A stretch of 64,000 nt of DNA from Microcoleus vaginatus PCC 9802 (GCA_022701275.1 CP031740.1:1313001-1377000); one strand, 5' to 3'. Positions 8,061 through 17,560 are shown, numbered from the stretch's first letter. Notes: a model not told the origin generated them from the letters alone. Numbers and translations: made by a program.

Positions 8061-10277
8061 CTAACTTTTCACGATCGCCCCAAAGTCAGCCAACACCCGC
8101 GCGTGATTCCGCAATAACCCCAGTAGATTCAACCGATTTCGCTTAATTTCCGGGTCGGGGTCCATCACCAAAACGCTTTCTGGCCCGTCGAAAAAGCCGC
8201 TGACAGCAGGAGCAATTTCAGTCAAACTATCTACCAACTGCTGGTAATTGCGAGTTTGCTTGGATAGCTGGGTTTGCGGCACTAACTGCACGACTGCATC
8301 GTAAAAAGCTTGTTCAGACGACTTTTGAAATAAATCTGGTTTCACCGCTGTTTTCGGTTCCAATTCTACTTTATCCAAATCTCCTTGAGCCGCCAAACGA
8401 GTTGAACGGTTGACTGTTTCGTAAATTAGATCCAAAGTCTGGTTATTGCGGATTTGTTGCAGAAAAAGCGCTCTTTCCAGTGCGTCCAACAAATCTCTCA
8501 ATGCTCGTTCAGTATATTCTGGGTCGTTTTCTCCCAAAACTGCATTTACCAAATCGTAATCTACATTTTTTTCTTCTTGCAACAAAGTCCGAATTCTTTG
8601 CAAGAAAAACTCGTATAACTGATCCAGCAACTCCGCCGGTGTTTCCGGGCGCGCTGCGGTAAATTCGGCAACAACTTCTGTGAGCAACTGGTGCAAATTG
8701 ATTGGCAACTGAGCCGCCCAAATAATGTTAATTATTGCATTAGCGGCGCGGCGCAAAGCGAAGGGGTCGGATGAACCAGTCGGCAACATTCCCAAGCCGA
8801 AGATGCTGACTAAAGTATCTAATTTGTCGGCTATTCCGACAACTTGACCAGTCAGAGTTTGGGGCAAATTGTCGCCCGCACCTTTGGGCAAATAATGTTC
8901 AAAAATTGCTGTGGCTACTTCTTCCGATTCGCCACTTGCTAAGGCGTATTTCTGCCCCATGATTCCTTGCATTTCGGGAAGTTCGTAAACCATTTGGGTT
9001 ACGAGGTCGGCTTTACAAAGTAAGGCTGCTCTTGCTATATAAGCTTGTTCTTCGTCTGTGATTTGCAGTTGAGTGGCGATGAGGCTGGCAATTTTGCACA
9101 GACGATCGACTTTTGCCCGCACTGTCCCCAAATCTTCCTGGAAAGTAACTGTTGCCAACTTGGGCAAATAATCCTCTAGAGGCTTTACCAAGTCTGCTTT
9201 GTAGAAAAACTGACCGTCTGCCAATCTCGCCCGCACTACTCGCTCGTTACCTGCAGCAATAATCGCGGCTTTAGCCGGGTCGCCGTTGGAAATTGTAATG
9301 AAATAGGGCAGAAGTTCGGGATAATCTGGGCTTTTGAGAATTGGAAAATACCGCTGGTTTGTAACAATAATTGTGGTGATTACTTCCGGCGGCAATATCA
9401 AAAATTCCTCATCAAATTTGCCGACAACTGCGTTCGGCCATTCTACTAAGTCGGTGACTTCTTCTAACAAATCTTCGGTAATGTCGGCGTAACCGCCTTG
9501 TTTTGTCGCTGCGGCTTCTACTTGTGCTTTAATTTGATTTTTGCGCTGGGTTCGATCGACCTCCACGCAAGCAGCCCGCAGACACTCGACATAATCCTCG
9601 GCTTGCGGAATCGAGACCCCCCCCGTCCCCCCCTTGCCAAGGGGGGGTGTAGGAAGCGATGTCCCCCCCTCGCCAAGGGGGGGTGTAGGGGGGGTGTATA
9701 ACACCCGGTGTCCTTGGGAAATTCGATCGCTCTTGACCGTATCCGAACCGCTCACCAATGTAATGGGCAGTACACTATCATCTAACAGTGCCACCATCCA
9801 TCGAATCGGGCGCGGAAACTTCAAATCTCCGTCTGCCCACCGCATAAATCTTTTGCCTTCTAACTTATTAATCCACTGCGGCACAAGTTCTGTCAAAATA
9901 TCCGCTGTCATCCGCCCCGGAATCTTTTTGAGCACAAACACAAAATCGCCTTTATCGGTAGCGCGAACTTCCAAAGCATCAATTTCGACACCCTGCTTTT
10001 TCGCAAAACCTTCGGCTGCTTTCGTCGGTTTGCCATCTTTAAAAGCCGAACTCGCGGGTGGCCCTTTTACCTCTTCTTCTCTATCTAATTGCTGAACTGG
10101 CAGTCCTTTCACGAGAACGGCCAAACGCCTCGGAGTAGCGTATACATTAATAGAGTCATTTGTCAAGGATTCTTCTGCCAGCGTTGCAGGTACAAGTCGC
10201 TGCCACTGCTGGGCGCTGCCTGCGACAAAAGATGCCGGCAATTCTTCTGTACCGAGTTCTAATAAAAAGTTAGGCAT
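8061..10277 (-). CDS. glyS: Glycyl-tRNA synthetase beta subunit, with repeat insert
   Basis: The 738-residue beta subunit of the heterotetrameric bacterial glycyl-tRNA synthetase, which together with GlyQ charges tRNA-Gly. Family landmarks are [15 protein letters not shown] at the N-terminus, [20 protein letters not shown] (residues about 140-160), the HD-like region with [19 protein letters not shown], and a C-terminal anticodon-binding domain ending in [15 protein letters not shown]. Residues about 191-220 are an insert: two copies of a 12-residue unit, [12 protein letters not shown] then [12 protein letters not shown]. This is the translation of a GC-rich palindromic repeat at 9618-9706 and lies between conserved blocks. 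No glyQ gene is in the window. Confidence 0.95.
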   Translation of the reverse strand: MPNFLLELGTEELPASFVAGSAQQWQRLVPATLAEESLTNDSINVYATPRRLAVLVKGLPVQQLDREEEVKGPPASSAFKDGKPTKAAEGFAKKQGVEIDALEVRATDKGDFVFVLKKIPGRMTADILTELVPQWINKLEGKRFMRWADGDLKFPRPIRWMVALLDDSVLPITLVSGSDTVKSDRISQGHRVLYTPPTPPLGEGGTSLPTPPLGKGGTGGVSIPQAEDYVECLRAACVEVDRTQRKNQIKAQVEAAATKQGGYADITEDLLEEVTDLVEWPNAVVGKFDEEFLILPPEVITTIIVTNQRYFPILKSPDYPELLPYFITISNGDPAKAAIIAAGNERVVRARLADGQFFYKADLVKPLEDYLPKLATVTFQEDLGTVRAKVDRLCKIASLIATQLQITDEEQAYIARAALLCKADLVTQMVYELPEMQGIMGQKYALASGESEEVATAIFEHYLPKGAGDNLPQTLTGQVVGIADKLDTLVSIFGLGMLPTGSSDPFALRRAANAIINIIWAAQLPINLHQLLTEVVAEFTAARPETPAELLDQLYEFFLQRIRTLLQEEKNVDYDLVNAVLGENDPEYTERALRDLLDALERALFLQQIRNNQTLDLIYETVNRSTRLAAQGDLDKVELEPKTAVKPDLFQKSSEQAFYDAVVQLVPQTQLSKQTRNYQQLVDSLTEIAPAVSGFFDGPESVLVMDPDPEIKRNRLNLLGLLRNHARVLADFGAIVKS
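9618..9706. repeat. Tandem palindromic repeat inside glyS
   Basis: Two 36-bp units start at 9625 and 9661. Each contains a hairpin of C-runs against G-runs around TTGCCAA or TCGCCAA. The period of 36 keeps the glyS frame. A related C-run/G-run palindrome lies between genes at 14840-14876. Confidence 0.8.
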
Positions 10278-10413
10278 ATCGCACCGTAATGGAATTTTGT
10301 TTAGGGTAATTTAAGGTAATTTATCCGATCGCGTGATCGTATATCTGAAAAATACTCAAAAATCCAGGATACCACGTAAAATCGGGGGTGAAAGACAATA
10401 TTCTCGACAGCCC

Positions 10414-11541
10414 ATGACCTTGGCGGAAAGACTAGGACAAGATTGGAAGTCTCGACTCGAACAAGATTGCCCGCAGGAGAGTTCTAGCACTCACGAGAGT
10501 GTTGTCCGCTGGCTGTTGGGAGACAAGCCCGAAAGATTTGACACTCTTAGCCCAACTCAATTGTCTGTCGCCTCTGGGGCGATCGACTTTTTATATCGAA
10601 TTTTGCTTTCTCGGTATCTGGGAGTACCGCCTGAAAAAGCTTACCGCAACTTGATCGGCCGGCTCGGTGGCTTAGTTGTGCTCCGACAAAAAATCCAAGC
10701 GTGGGTTTCCCTGAGTCGCGACAGACAGCGGAGTGCGGTGGAGGTACTACAAGAAGTGATTCAGGAAATGCTCAATTCCGATCGCTATCTGCAGCAGCAA
10801 GTCGCCTGGATTGCCGAATGCACCTCAGACAGACGCCTGCGAAATGCTTTGCTGCTAGCGAGCACAGAAGAATACTGCTTGCGACCGATCCGCAACCAGC
10901 CCCTGCTGGTGTACCGTTTTGTCAACTACCTGCGGCGTGCCCAGCGGGGCGGGTTGACGCAAGTGCCTGCTGGAGACTGGGTGCGGCTGGTGTCGGAACA
11001 GGTTCTACCCGACGATACCGACGAACCGCTCAGCCTGCTAGACGAACAGGCAATGTCCGAGTATCGAGAAAATCAAGCTTGGGAAGAGCAGCAAACTCAG
11101 CGGCAGATTGTCCAACAAGAATTTGAGAATTACTTAGCCGCTGAAGTCGATCCGCTGGCTTCCCGGTGGCTGCAGCTTTACCTGCAAGGTCGTTCCCAAG
11201 AGGCAATTGCCGAGGATTTGAAGGTTCCGATCAAGCAAATTTACCGCTTGCGAGAAAAAGTCAGTTACCACGCGATTCGCGTTTTTGCGGTCAAACAAGC
11301 ACCGGAATTAGTCGCCAACTGGCTGGAAACTTCGCTCAAAGAACACAGTTTGGGCTTGACTCCGGCTCAGTGGCAGCAATATTTACAAAACCTCACACCT
11401 GTTCAGCGGCAGTTGGTAGAATCGCTGAAAGCAGGGAAAAGTGTAGAGACGATCGCATCTGAATTAAAGTTGAAAACCAATCAAGTCATCGGCGAGTGGA
11501 GCAAACTCTATTTAGCAGCTCAATCCCTCCGCAACGAGTAG
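10414..11541 (+). CDS. HetZ-related DNA-binding protein
   Basis: A 375-residue protein resembling HetZ and the HetZ-related proteins of cyanobacteria, helix-turn-helix proteins first known from heterocyst differentiation. Seen here are a helical N-terminal region with YRYLGVPPEKAYRNL-type sequence (residues about 60-85) and RNALLLASTEEYCLRPIRNQ near 145-165. Two C-terminal HTH-like blocks follow: GRSQEAIAEDLKVPIKQIYR near 270-290 and GKSVETIASELKLKTNQVIG near 347-366. The ATG at 10414 is preferred over an upstream GTG. No hetP or patS is nearby, and homologues occur in strains without heterocysts, so a general regulatory role is more likely. HetZ itself is not excluded. Confidence 0.65.
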   Translation: MTLAERLGQDWKSRLEQDCPQESSSTHESVVRWLLGDKPERFDTLSPTQLSVASGAIDFLYRILLSRYLGVPPEKAYRNLIGRLGGLVVLRQKIQAWVSLSRDRQRSAVEVLQEVIQEMLNSDRYLQQQVAWIAECTSDRRLRNALLLASTEEYCLRPIRNQPLLVYRFVNYLRRAQRGGLTQVPAGDWVRLVSEQVLPDDTDEPLSLLDEQAMSEYRENQAWEEQQTQRQIVQQEFENYLAAEVDPLASRWLQLYLQGRSQEAIAEDLKVPIKQIYRLREKVSYHAIRVFAVKQAPELVANWLETSLKEHSLGLTPAQWQQYLQNLTPVQRQLVESLKAGKSVETIASELKLKTNQVIGEWSKLYLAAQSLRNE

Positions 11542-12145
11542 ATTGGTAATGGGTGGCGGGCAATTGCTAATTGTTAATTGGCGGTAGCATTTTTCAGAAT
11601 CCGCGCTACAAATCAATTCCCCAACAGCCACAGACTGCTGCGAGTTTCCCCCTGGAAAACCCCGCGATGCCCCTTGTATCAAATCAGGTTAGATCGATCG
11701 GGATGTTGTAGCGCTGCCGTGACGATCGCGCTCCGAGACGATCACAGTCAACTCTCTGAGGTAAGATACTAGCAGCACGATCGACTTTTCAGGATTTTTT
11801 AACCAATCCTAAATTCAGCGGTTGCCCGTAAATCATCGGTTGTGGTGCATCTCTAATACTTGTGCATTAAAGACATAATTCTATTGTTGCCAGCCACGGG
11901 CATCAATCTCGGGCGATCGATGATAGTGGGTCTAGACTGCGCTAGTCATCATCTAGTTCTCAATCTTTTGGTAGAATTTGAGGCTGCAATACAGAAGAAA
12001 GAAAATTCTGGGACTAAAGATTTTTCTTTAATAAAAGCTTCCGGTTGTTAAGCCAATTCCTCCGTCAGGGAAGTTGCAGCATTTAATTTTATCGCATCAG
12101 GTTGGTGCGTCGCGCTCGATCGCGCTTCCAACTACAAAGCAGCTA
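11542..12145. other. Gene-free stretch
   Basis: About 600 bases. Two short readings (11578-11772 and 11860-12051) lack start signals and protein-like composition. It probably holds the promoter of the PilB-like gene, but I could not single out a promoter. Confidence 0.5.
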
Positions 12146-13213
12146 ATGGTACATACATCTTCAACAGACTCGGCAGCTACAATGGACTCCGATCGAATAT
12201 TTCACCTAATCGATACAGTTGTCCCCTTTGAAGCTTGCCTTTACTATCAAGTTTTGCCTTTATCTCTAGAAGGTAATCTGTTTAAATTGGGCGTAGTCGA
12301 TGCCCAAGATGACTCCGCCTTGGACTACGTGCAGCGGATTTTAGCTTACATGAATTGCTCAGTCACAACAGAGCAAATTACCTCAGAAACTCAGCGCTCG
12401 ATGCTCTCAGCTTACTTGCTGCACGGGAGCCAGCTCAAAGTACCCAGCCAGACAGAAACCGCAGCAGCCCCAACACCCAAAAATCCCACATCAGCAACTC
12501 CAGGCCCCAATGCAGAAACGCTGCTGTCTGTGCCAGAACCCTCGATGCCCGCTCCTGAGCGGTTTAAACCTGCTGGCACTGAGGTTCCCCCGACACCGAC
12601 ACAGCTATCGGTTTTGAATGTCGAGGCCTTGCACTTGTCAAGCCGAGTGGAAGTTTTGGCGACTTTGCCCGCGCCCCAACTCCTACAAGAATTGCTCGGT
12701 AGAGTGCTGCGAGAGGGTATCGGCCGCCTGTTTTTTGAGCGGCACCAGTCCCAAGGTCGCATTCTTTGGAGTCAAGATGGCGTTTTGAAATCGATGCTCG
12801 AAGGTATCGATATCGTCCTTTTCCAAGAGGTCATCGACGAGTTGAAGCGACTGACAGATATGCCTGTTTGCCCGGTGGAACAGCCCAAACAAGTCGAAGT
12901 TGAGCGCATATATCAAAACACTCATTTGCTGTTGCGCTTGCGGGTAATGACGGTGGGTGGCAAGGAAGAAGCCACCCTGCAAGTTTTGCGGGGGGCAGCT
13001 TTGAGGTTTTACCAGCAGCAGCAGTTGTCTAATTTGAGTCGGGACGCACTGCGGCTGGCCGAAGAATTGCAGCGGAAAGTGAATCAAATTCGCGATCGAA
13101 CTCGGCTTTCTCCTGTGCATTTAGAGGGGTTGCCCGCTTTGGAACAGGTGATTAGAAATGTTGACGACCAAATTGAAGCTTTGCTGCACGAACACAATCC
13201 CGACCAGCCCTAA
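12146..13213 (+). CDS. PilB/GspE N-terminal-like protein without ATPase domain
   Basis: About 355 residues. Residues 12-100 resemble the N-terminal domain of type IV pilus/type II secretion ATPases (IDTVVPFEACLYYQVLPLSL, then LFKLGVVDAQDDSALDYVQR). A Pro/Thr-rich linker spans about 110-175. Residues about 185-300 resemble the PilB subdomain before the Walker box (GRLFFERHQSQGRILWSQDG corresponds to DIHFEP...RIDGVL). No Walker A or B motif follows; the protein ends in a charged coiled coil. It could be a regulatory or competing partner of PilB. The start is uncertain: ATG at 12146 is used, with ATG 12182 and a TTG at 12074 as alternatives. Confidence 0.55.
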   Translation: MVHTSSTDSAATMDSDRIFHLIDTVVPFEACLYYQVLPLSLEGNLFKLGVVDAQDDSALDYVQRILAYMNCSVTTEQITSETQRSMLSAYLLHGSQLKVPSQTETAAAPTPKNPTSATPGPNAETLLSVPEPSMPAPERFKPAGTEVPPTPTQLSVLNVEALHLSSRVEVLATLPAPQLLQELLGRVLREGIGRLFFERHQSQGRILWSQDGVLKSMLEGIDIVLFQEVIDELKRLTDMPVCPVEQPKQVEVERIYQNTHLLLRLRVMTVGGKEEATLQVLRGAALRFYQQQQLSNLSRDALRLAEELQRKVNQIRDRTRLSPVHLEGLPALEQVIRNVDDQIEALLHEHNPDQP

Positions 13214-13281
13214 TCAGCCATAGATCACTGTTTTGAATTTTTTTTAACTCACATCAAGTCCGGTCAAATAATAATAATTAC

Positions 13282-13342
13282 GTTTGTAGTGAGGACTAAA
13301 GTCCGAGCGAGTTTTATGATAACTCAAGTCTTCACTACAAAC
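13282..13342. repeat. Inverted-repeat element GTTTGTAGTGAGGACT
   Basis: Arms 13282-13297 and 13327-13342 match at 15 of 16 positions around a 29-base loop. The right arm with its flank (CTCAAGT..TCACTACAAACC) recurs in part at 29199-29223. The element follows the PilB-like gene and may end its transcript. Confidence 0.75.
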
Positions 13343-13447
13343 CAATTTGATGGCACTTCTGCGAGGTGACATAATATTATACCGAGGCAAAAAAATGAAA
13401 TTGTATGCCCGTGTTCTAAACCCTGGTAGTCATCAGTCATTCCCCAT

Positions 13448-13475
13448 CTAAAATCTAAAATCTAAAATCTAAAAT
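13448..13475. repeat. Heptamer tandem repeat, four CTAAAAT units
   Basis: Four perfect 7-bp units lie just past the end of the exonuclease gene. The left flank (GTCATCAGTCATT) and right flank (GGTAT) recur around the repeat at 39776-39796. Confidence 0.9.
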
Positions 13476-13479
13476 GGTA

Positions 13480-14112
13480 TTAGCCGTGCTCGAAAACATC
13501 CTTGTACTGCAATAAATCCAAACTCACAAAAACGGGTAAACACTGAAAACATTGCTGTGCAATTTCCCAGCGTTCTTCTCGCTGCAACATAGCAGTCAAC
13601 GTTTGTTTGGCGCTCAGCAAATAGCGGACATCGTTAGCAGCGTAGCTGAGTTGCTCGTCTGAAAGATGCTCAGAATTTCCCCAGTCAGAACTTTGAGAAG
13701 TTTTGTTGAGTTCTACTTTTTCCACTTCTTGGATTAAATCTTTAAGTCCGTGTTTGTTGGTGTAAGTTCTCGCAAGTTTGCTCGCTATTTTTGTGCAGAA
13801 AACAGGTGCAATGTCAATACTTAAATTGTAACGCATTGTTGCCATATCGAAGCGCGCAAAGTGAAATACCTTCTCAATATTTTCAGATTCCATTAACTTG
13901 TTTAAATTCGGTGCTGCTGTCTGGCCTTTGGCAATCCGCACCACTGCAACTTTACCTTCGGGATCGCACAACTGAACCAAACACAAGCGATCGCGCCAAG
14001 GTAGCAAACCCATTGTTTCCGTATCAACGGCGATCGCCGGCGCAGTCAAATAATAAGATAAGAGAGAATCGGGAATATCACCATCGCACACTTGAAAATC
14101 TGCAAATTCCAT
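13480..14112 (-). CDS. RNase D-type 3'-5' exonuclease
   Basis: A 210-residue DEDD-family exonuclease. Exo I is AIAVDTETMGLLP (D30 and E32); Exo II contains VFHFARFDMATM (the second conserved Asp); Exo III is SDEQLSYAANDVRYLL, with the Tyr/Asp pair of the DEDDy class. It lacks the HRDC domains of enterobacterial RNase D, as is usual for the short cyanobacterial form. The likely role is 3' trimming of tRNA or other RNA, though the true substrate is not shown. Heptamer repeats border the gene on both sides. Confidence 0.88.
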   Translation of the reverse strand: MEFADFQVCDGDIPDSLLSYYLTAPAIAVDTETMGLLPWRDRLCLVQLCDPEGKVAVVRIAKGQTAAPNLNKLMESENIEKVFHFARFDMATMRYNLSIDIAPVFCTKIASKLARTYTNKHGLKDLIQEVEKVELNKTSQSSDWGNSEHLSDEQLSYAANDVRYLLSAKQTLTAMLQREERWEIAQQCFQCLPVFVSLDLLQYKDVFEHG

Positions 14113-14122
14113 TATTGGTAAC

Positions 14123-14189
14123 TGTTGACTGTTGACTGTTGACTGTTGACTGCCTTCTTCCCTCTTCCTTCTTCCTTCTTCCTTCTTCC
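14123..14189. repeat. Two adjoining heptamer arrays (TGTTGAC and TTCTTCC)
   Basis: Four TGTTGAC units (14123-14150) are followed four bases on by five TTCTTCC-type units (14155-14189). The pair separates the exonuclease start from the end of the CAP-domain gene. Both use a 7-bp period with unrelated units. Confidence 0.9.
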
Positions 14190-14195
14190 TTCAAA

Positions 14196-14705
14196 TTACC
14201 GACTGCGAATAAAAAGCTGAGTAAAATAATACTCGCCTTTGGCATTTTTTGCAACCCCAATACCGGTCACATTAAACTGACCTTCCATATTTTTGCGGTG
14301 GCCGTCACTTTTAATCCAACCCTCAACAGCATTGCGTACCGGGTCGTTGTAGCCAAAATTGTAAGCAAGATTTTCAGCTACACTTTTATAAGGAATCGTA
14401 ATTGCTTCCGCCCGCCCTTCAAATCCATCGTGGCTGAAAGTGACTTTACCGTTAGCCATATTTTCGCTGTGAATTCTTGCTATCTGACTGATTCGCGGAT
14501 CGATCCTCAGCGGTGGCAACTTTTTAGATGCTCGGTATTCATTGATCTGTTGGTTAACCGCTTTTTCTAAGTCAGTAATAGCACTCGAAGCAACATTAGT
14601 ATTCATGGGAGTTTCCGGCCGCGATCGCGAAATAATGAACGTGCCACACTTCGGCAGCATGATTGTCAACAATCCCACGCACGTCAAAATTAAACCTTTG
14701 GACAT
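14196..14705 (-). CDS. CAP/SCP-domain exported protein
   Basis: A 169-residue protein with an N-terminal hydrophobic signal (GLILTCVGLLTIML, cleavage or lipid attachment near the Cys at residue 20) and one CAP domain (residues about 45-168). Family features are INEYRASKKLPPLRIDPRIS, ARIHSENMANGK, FSHDGFEGRAEAI, AENLAYNFG and VEGWIKSDGHRKNM, including the paired His and Glu of the CAP cavity. These proteins are secreted or periplasmic, and bacterial functions are mostly unknown. It appears to be a single gene, with heptamer repeats directly after its stop codon. Confidence 0.88.
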   Translation of the reverse strand: MSKGLILTCVGLLTIMLPKCGTFIISRSRPETPMNTNVASSAITDLEKAVNQQINEYRASKKLPPLRIDPRISQIARIHSENMANGKVTFSHDGFEGRAEAITIPYKSVAENLAYNFGYNDPVRNAVEGWIKSDGHRKNMEGQFNVTGIGVAKNAKGEYYFTQLFIRSR

Positions 14706-14804
14706 GAAATCAAACGAGAAATAAAGTTAATTGTTACCCTTAGTGTCAACTTAATGCCAAAAGTAGTATGAGTATACCGTCTGACGATGAGCCTCTCGCT
14801 CTCC

Positions 14805-14882
14805 CTAAATCTCCCTTAATAAGGGGGACGAAAGAGCGCTTCCAGTCCCCCCCTTATTAAGGGGGGCTAGGGGGGATCTAGA
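14805..14882. repeat. Palindromic C-run/G-run repeat
   Basis: TCCCCCCCTTATTAAGGGGG and further G runs (AGGGGGGAT) form a strong hairpin near 14838-14876, preceded by a related CTCCCTTAATAAGGGGGA hairpin at 14809-14826. It resembles the element inside glyS. Confidence 0.7.
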
Positions 14883-14981
14883 CTTCGATACAAACGAGAG
14901 AGACAAAGGATTTTAGTCTTAAGTTGACACCAATTAATTGTTACTAATTCCTACAGAGCGAGATCCCCACATTCCGCCCAA

Positions 14982-16220
14982 CTAGATATTCAGAACCTTC
15001 GCCACAGTGTTCACGTCTTTGTCGCCGCGTCCCGAACAGTTAAGCACAATGCGCGGATTGCCTGTTAGCTGAGGGCACAGAGTCTCTAAATAGGCGATCG
15101 CATGAGAAGTTTCCAAAGCCGGAATAATCCCCTCCAACTGCGAAAGCCGCTGAAATGCTTCCAGCGCTTCTGCATCAGTTACGCTATAATATTCAGCTCG
15201 ACCCGCATCCTTCAAATAACTGTGTTCCGGTCCCACGCCCGGATAATCCAAACCCGCACTAATCGAATGCGGCTCGATTACTTGACCTTCATTATCTTGC
15301 AGCAAATAACTCATCGCCCCGTGCAGAACTCCCACACTTCCCTTAGTCAAAGTAGCAGCGTGTTTATCAGTTTCCACACCTTCGCCCGCCGCTTCAATAC
15401 CGATCAATCTGACAGTTTCTTCCCCGACAAACTCGTGGAAAAGACCCATTGCATTAGAACCGCCGCCGACGCAAGCTAATAAAATATCCGGCAAACCGCC
15501 CCACTTTTCTTGACACTGAGCGCGGGTTTCTTGACCGATTATCGCATGGAAATCGCGCACCATCATCGGGTAAGGATGGGGGCCCGCTACGGAACCGAGA
15601 ATGTAATGAGTTGTCTCCACGTTTGTCACCCAGTCGCGAATCGCTTCGGAAGTCGCATCTTTCAGCGTTCCCGTACCCGCAGCCACCGGCCGCACTTCGG
15701 CTCCCATCAGCCGCATTCTAAACACATTTAAAGCCTGTCTTTCCATGTCATGAACGCCCATGTAGACAACGCATTCTATACCGAAACGAGCGCAAACTGT
15801 AGCAGTAGCAACGCCGTGTTGACCGGCACCAGTTTCAGCAATTACCCGCTTTTTGCCCATGCGTTTTGCAAGCAATGCTTGAGCTAAAGCGTTGTTGATT
15901 TTGTGAGCTCCCGTGTGGTTTAAATCTTCGCGTTTGAGGTAAATTTGCGGGCCAGTTCCGTCTGCTTTAGCGTAGTGCTCGGTGAGGCGTTCCGCGAAAT
16001 ACAAAGGGCTGGGGCGGCCGACATAATCTTTGAGCAATTGTTGGAGTTGCTGTTGAAATTCCGGTTCGCTGCTGTATTTGTGGAAAGCGGCTTCTAGTTC
16101 AAATAAAGCCGGCATCAGGGTTTCGGGGACGTATTTGCCGCCGAATTTGCCGAATCTGCCGAGGGAGTCGGGGCGTTGGGCGCTGGTTTCGGAAGTGAGA
16201 TGCAGGGGGGTGACAGTCAC
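14982..16220 (-). CDS. trpB: Tryptophan synthase beta chain
   Basis: The 412-residue PLP enzyme that condenses indole with serine to give tryptophan. It has the N-terminal [18 protein letters not shown], the PLP lysine in HTGAHKINN (K107), the ammonium/COMM region with [17 protein letters not shown], the phosphate-binding loop [10 protein letters not shown], and C-terminal [11 protein letters not shown]. The start is GTG (16218-16220), which fits the family N-terminus. trpF lies 38 kb away in the window, so the trp genes are scattered, as is normal in cyanobacteria. Confidence 0.96.
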   Translation of the reverse strand: MTVTPLHLTSETSAQRPDSLGRFGKFGGKYVPETLMPALFELEAAFHKYSSEPEFQQQLQQLLKDYVGRPSPLYFAERLTEHYAKADGTGPQIYLKREDLNHTGAHKINNALAQALLAKRMGKKRVIAETGAGQHGVATATVCARFGIECVVYMGVHDMERQALNVFRMRLMGAEVRPVAAGTGTLKDATSEAIRDWVTNVETTHYILGSVAGPHPYPMMVRDFHAIIGQETRAQCQEKWGGLPDILLACVGGGSNAMGLFHEFVGEETVRLIGIEAAGEGVETDKHAATLTKGSVGVLHGAMSYLLQDNEGQVIEPHSISAGLDYPGVGPEHSYLKDAGRAEYYSVTDAEALEAFQRLSQLEGIIPALETSHAIAYLETLCPQLTGNPRIVLNCSGRGDKDVNTVAKVLNI

Positions 16221-16384
16221 AAACTTGTGGGGATAATGGGACAGATTTCATTATATCGAGTCGATGGGGCTGTGGGCGATCGGGTGCGCAAATCGCTGAA
16301 AGGTCGATTCGGTCGTTTTCGATCATCTCCAAAATTGAGTATTTGAAGAAAATTTATGCTTTATACGTGTTTATACGGAATGGG

Positions 16385-16416
16385 TATATTCAGGAGTGAA
16401 TATATTCAGTAGTGAA
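16385..16416. repeat. Tandem 16-bp direct repeat upstream of the peptidoglycan-binding gene
   Basis: TATATTCAGGAGTGAA is followed immediately by TATATTCAGTAGTGAA (one mismatch). It lies 60 bases before the start of the next gene, a plausible place for a dimeric regulator site, but it could be a simple duplication. Confidence 0.5.
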
Positions 16417-16475
16417 GTTAAGTGCATGTTTATCTCAAACATGAAATACAACATACAACTAAGCAAGGACAAATC

Positions 16476-17036
16476 ATGAACTCTATTTCTATTCTGCTTC
16501 AAGAAGGCTCACAAGGCACCGAAGTCACAAAGCTACAAGAAGGTTTGAAAAATTTAAATTTTTATCCAGGTATCATTGATGGTATTTTTGGGTCCAAAAC
16601 TAAGCAAGCTGTCATCAATTTCCAAAAGTCCCAACAACTGGTTCCCGACGGCATTGTCGGCGATAAAACTTGGGCTAAACTAAATGCAGCGAACAATCCA
16701 CGTTTTAATTTTCAGGTGGTTAACGTACAAGAATTCATCTCTTCTGAACGCATTACAGCGACTAATCCAAAAGCCGTAGCGGCACAAGTGTTTAGGGGGT
16801 TAGAAGATGAAGAAGGAAGAAGTTATGAAGAGATTTCAATTACATATTCCAGAGAAGGAACATCTGTAATTTTATACACCCGAATAGGTCTAGCTGACGA
16901 TTCAGCCCGTGCACTACGACACCGCGTTGAATTAAAACGCAACCAAAATAAATGGGGAATTATTTGGGTCGGACGGCAATTTCAGTGTCAACCAGGTCGA
17001 GGAAATCAAGAGTGGTCGGGCATTATTTGCTCCTAA
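16476..17036 (+). CDS. Peptidoglycan-binding-domain protein
   Basis: A 186-residue protein. Residues about 8-70 are a PG_binding_1 domain (LLQEGSQGTEVTKLQEGLKN, then GIFGSKTKQAVINFQKSQQL and GIVGDKTWAKLN). Residues 80-186 are a beta-rich domain with two Cys (QCQPGRGNQEWSGIICS) that I do not recognise. There is no obvious signal peptide, so either export is unconventional or the protein acts inside the cell. The ATG at 16476 with AAGGAC upstream is chosen. A tandem 16-bp repeat upstream may be regulatory. Confidence 0.8.
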   Translation: MNSISILLQEGSQGTEVTKLQEGLKNLNFYPGIIDGIFGSKTKQAVINFQKSQQLVPDGIVGDKTWAKLNAANNPRFNFQVVNVQEFISSERITATNPKAVAAQVFRGLEDEEGRSYEEISITYSREGTSVILYTRIGLADDSARALRHRVELKRNQNKWGIIWVGRQFQCQPGRGNQEWSGIICS

Positions 17037-17138
17037 TCGGGTTTTATTCCCTCGATATATAGAAACGCTTCAATCAGTGCCAACGTTTCTATGAAGGTAT
17101 CGGGTTTATCCCCACTTACTGGTGAAATTAATTGATTA

Positions 17139-17174
17139 GAACCCCGACAACTTCTGCGAAGTCGGGGTTCTTTG
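17139..17174 (+). terminator. Intrinsic terminator-like hairpin
   Basis: GAACCCCGAC (17139-17148) pairs perfectly with GTCGGGGTTC (17161-17170) and is followed by TTTG. It is 100 bases past the peptidoglycan-binding gene. A 9-bp hairpin with arms ATAGAAACG and CGTTTCTAT at 17059-17092 precedes it. The T run is short. Confidence 0.6.
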
Positions 17175-17360
17175 CTTGCGCCCGATCGCACTTAACCAAC
17201 TAAAATTAAATTCCCCACCCATCTCAAACCCGCGCTTCAACAGAATTATCCATCTCCCTCTTCTCTTCCTGGACGCCCTCAGCGGTTCACTCCTCCAGAA
17301 ACAACAGTAAACGATATAATTCAATTGAAACCGGGGAATGTGCGATCGCCCTGATAGCCC

Positions 17361-17560
17361 GCCAGGGAATGAATTCCCGGTCGATAGAGCTAAAGCCAGT
17401 TAAAACTGACTGCTAACATCAAGTACAATCTATGTACAACCAACCGCAAATCTCAGAGATTATATTCCCTGAAAACTCACCTAAATCAACCATTCTCAAA
17501 CACATTCTACAGTCCTCTTCAGAGGACTTTAGCTATGAGGCAGGGAATTCATTCCCTGCC
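17361..17560. repeat. Two inverted copies of a dispersed repeat flanking about 100 bp
   Basis: Copy one (17361-17411, CCAGGGAATGAATTCCCGG then GAGCTAAAGCCAGT) is an imperfect reverse complement of copy two (17510-17560, AGTCCTCTTCAGAGGACTTT then GGCAGGGAATTCATTCCC). The shared core is GGGAATTCATTCCCTG plus CTTTAGCT. The 98 bases between could be a small mobile cassette or the upstream region of the SUI1-like gene. Confidence 0.65.

Noticed and set aside
13448-14189. Heptamer arrays as a CRISPR array
   Set aside because: Units are 7 bp with no spacers and no cas genes in the window.
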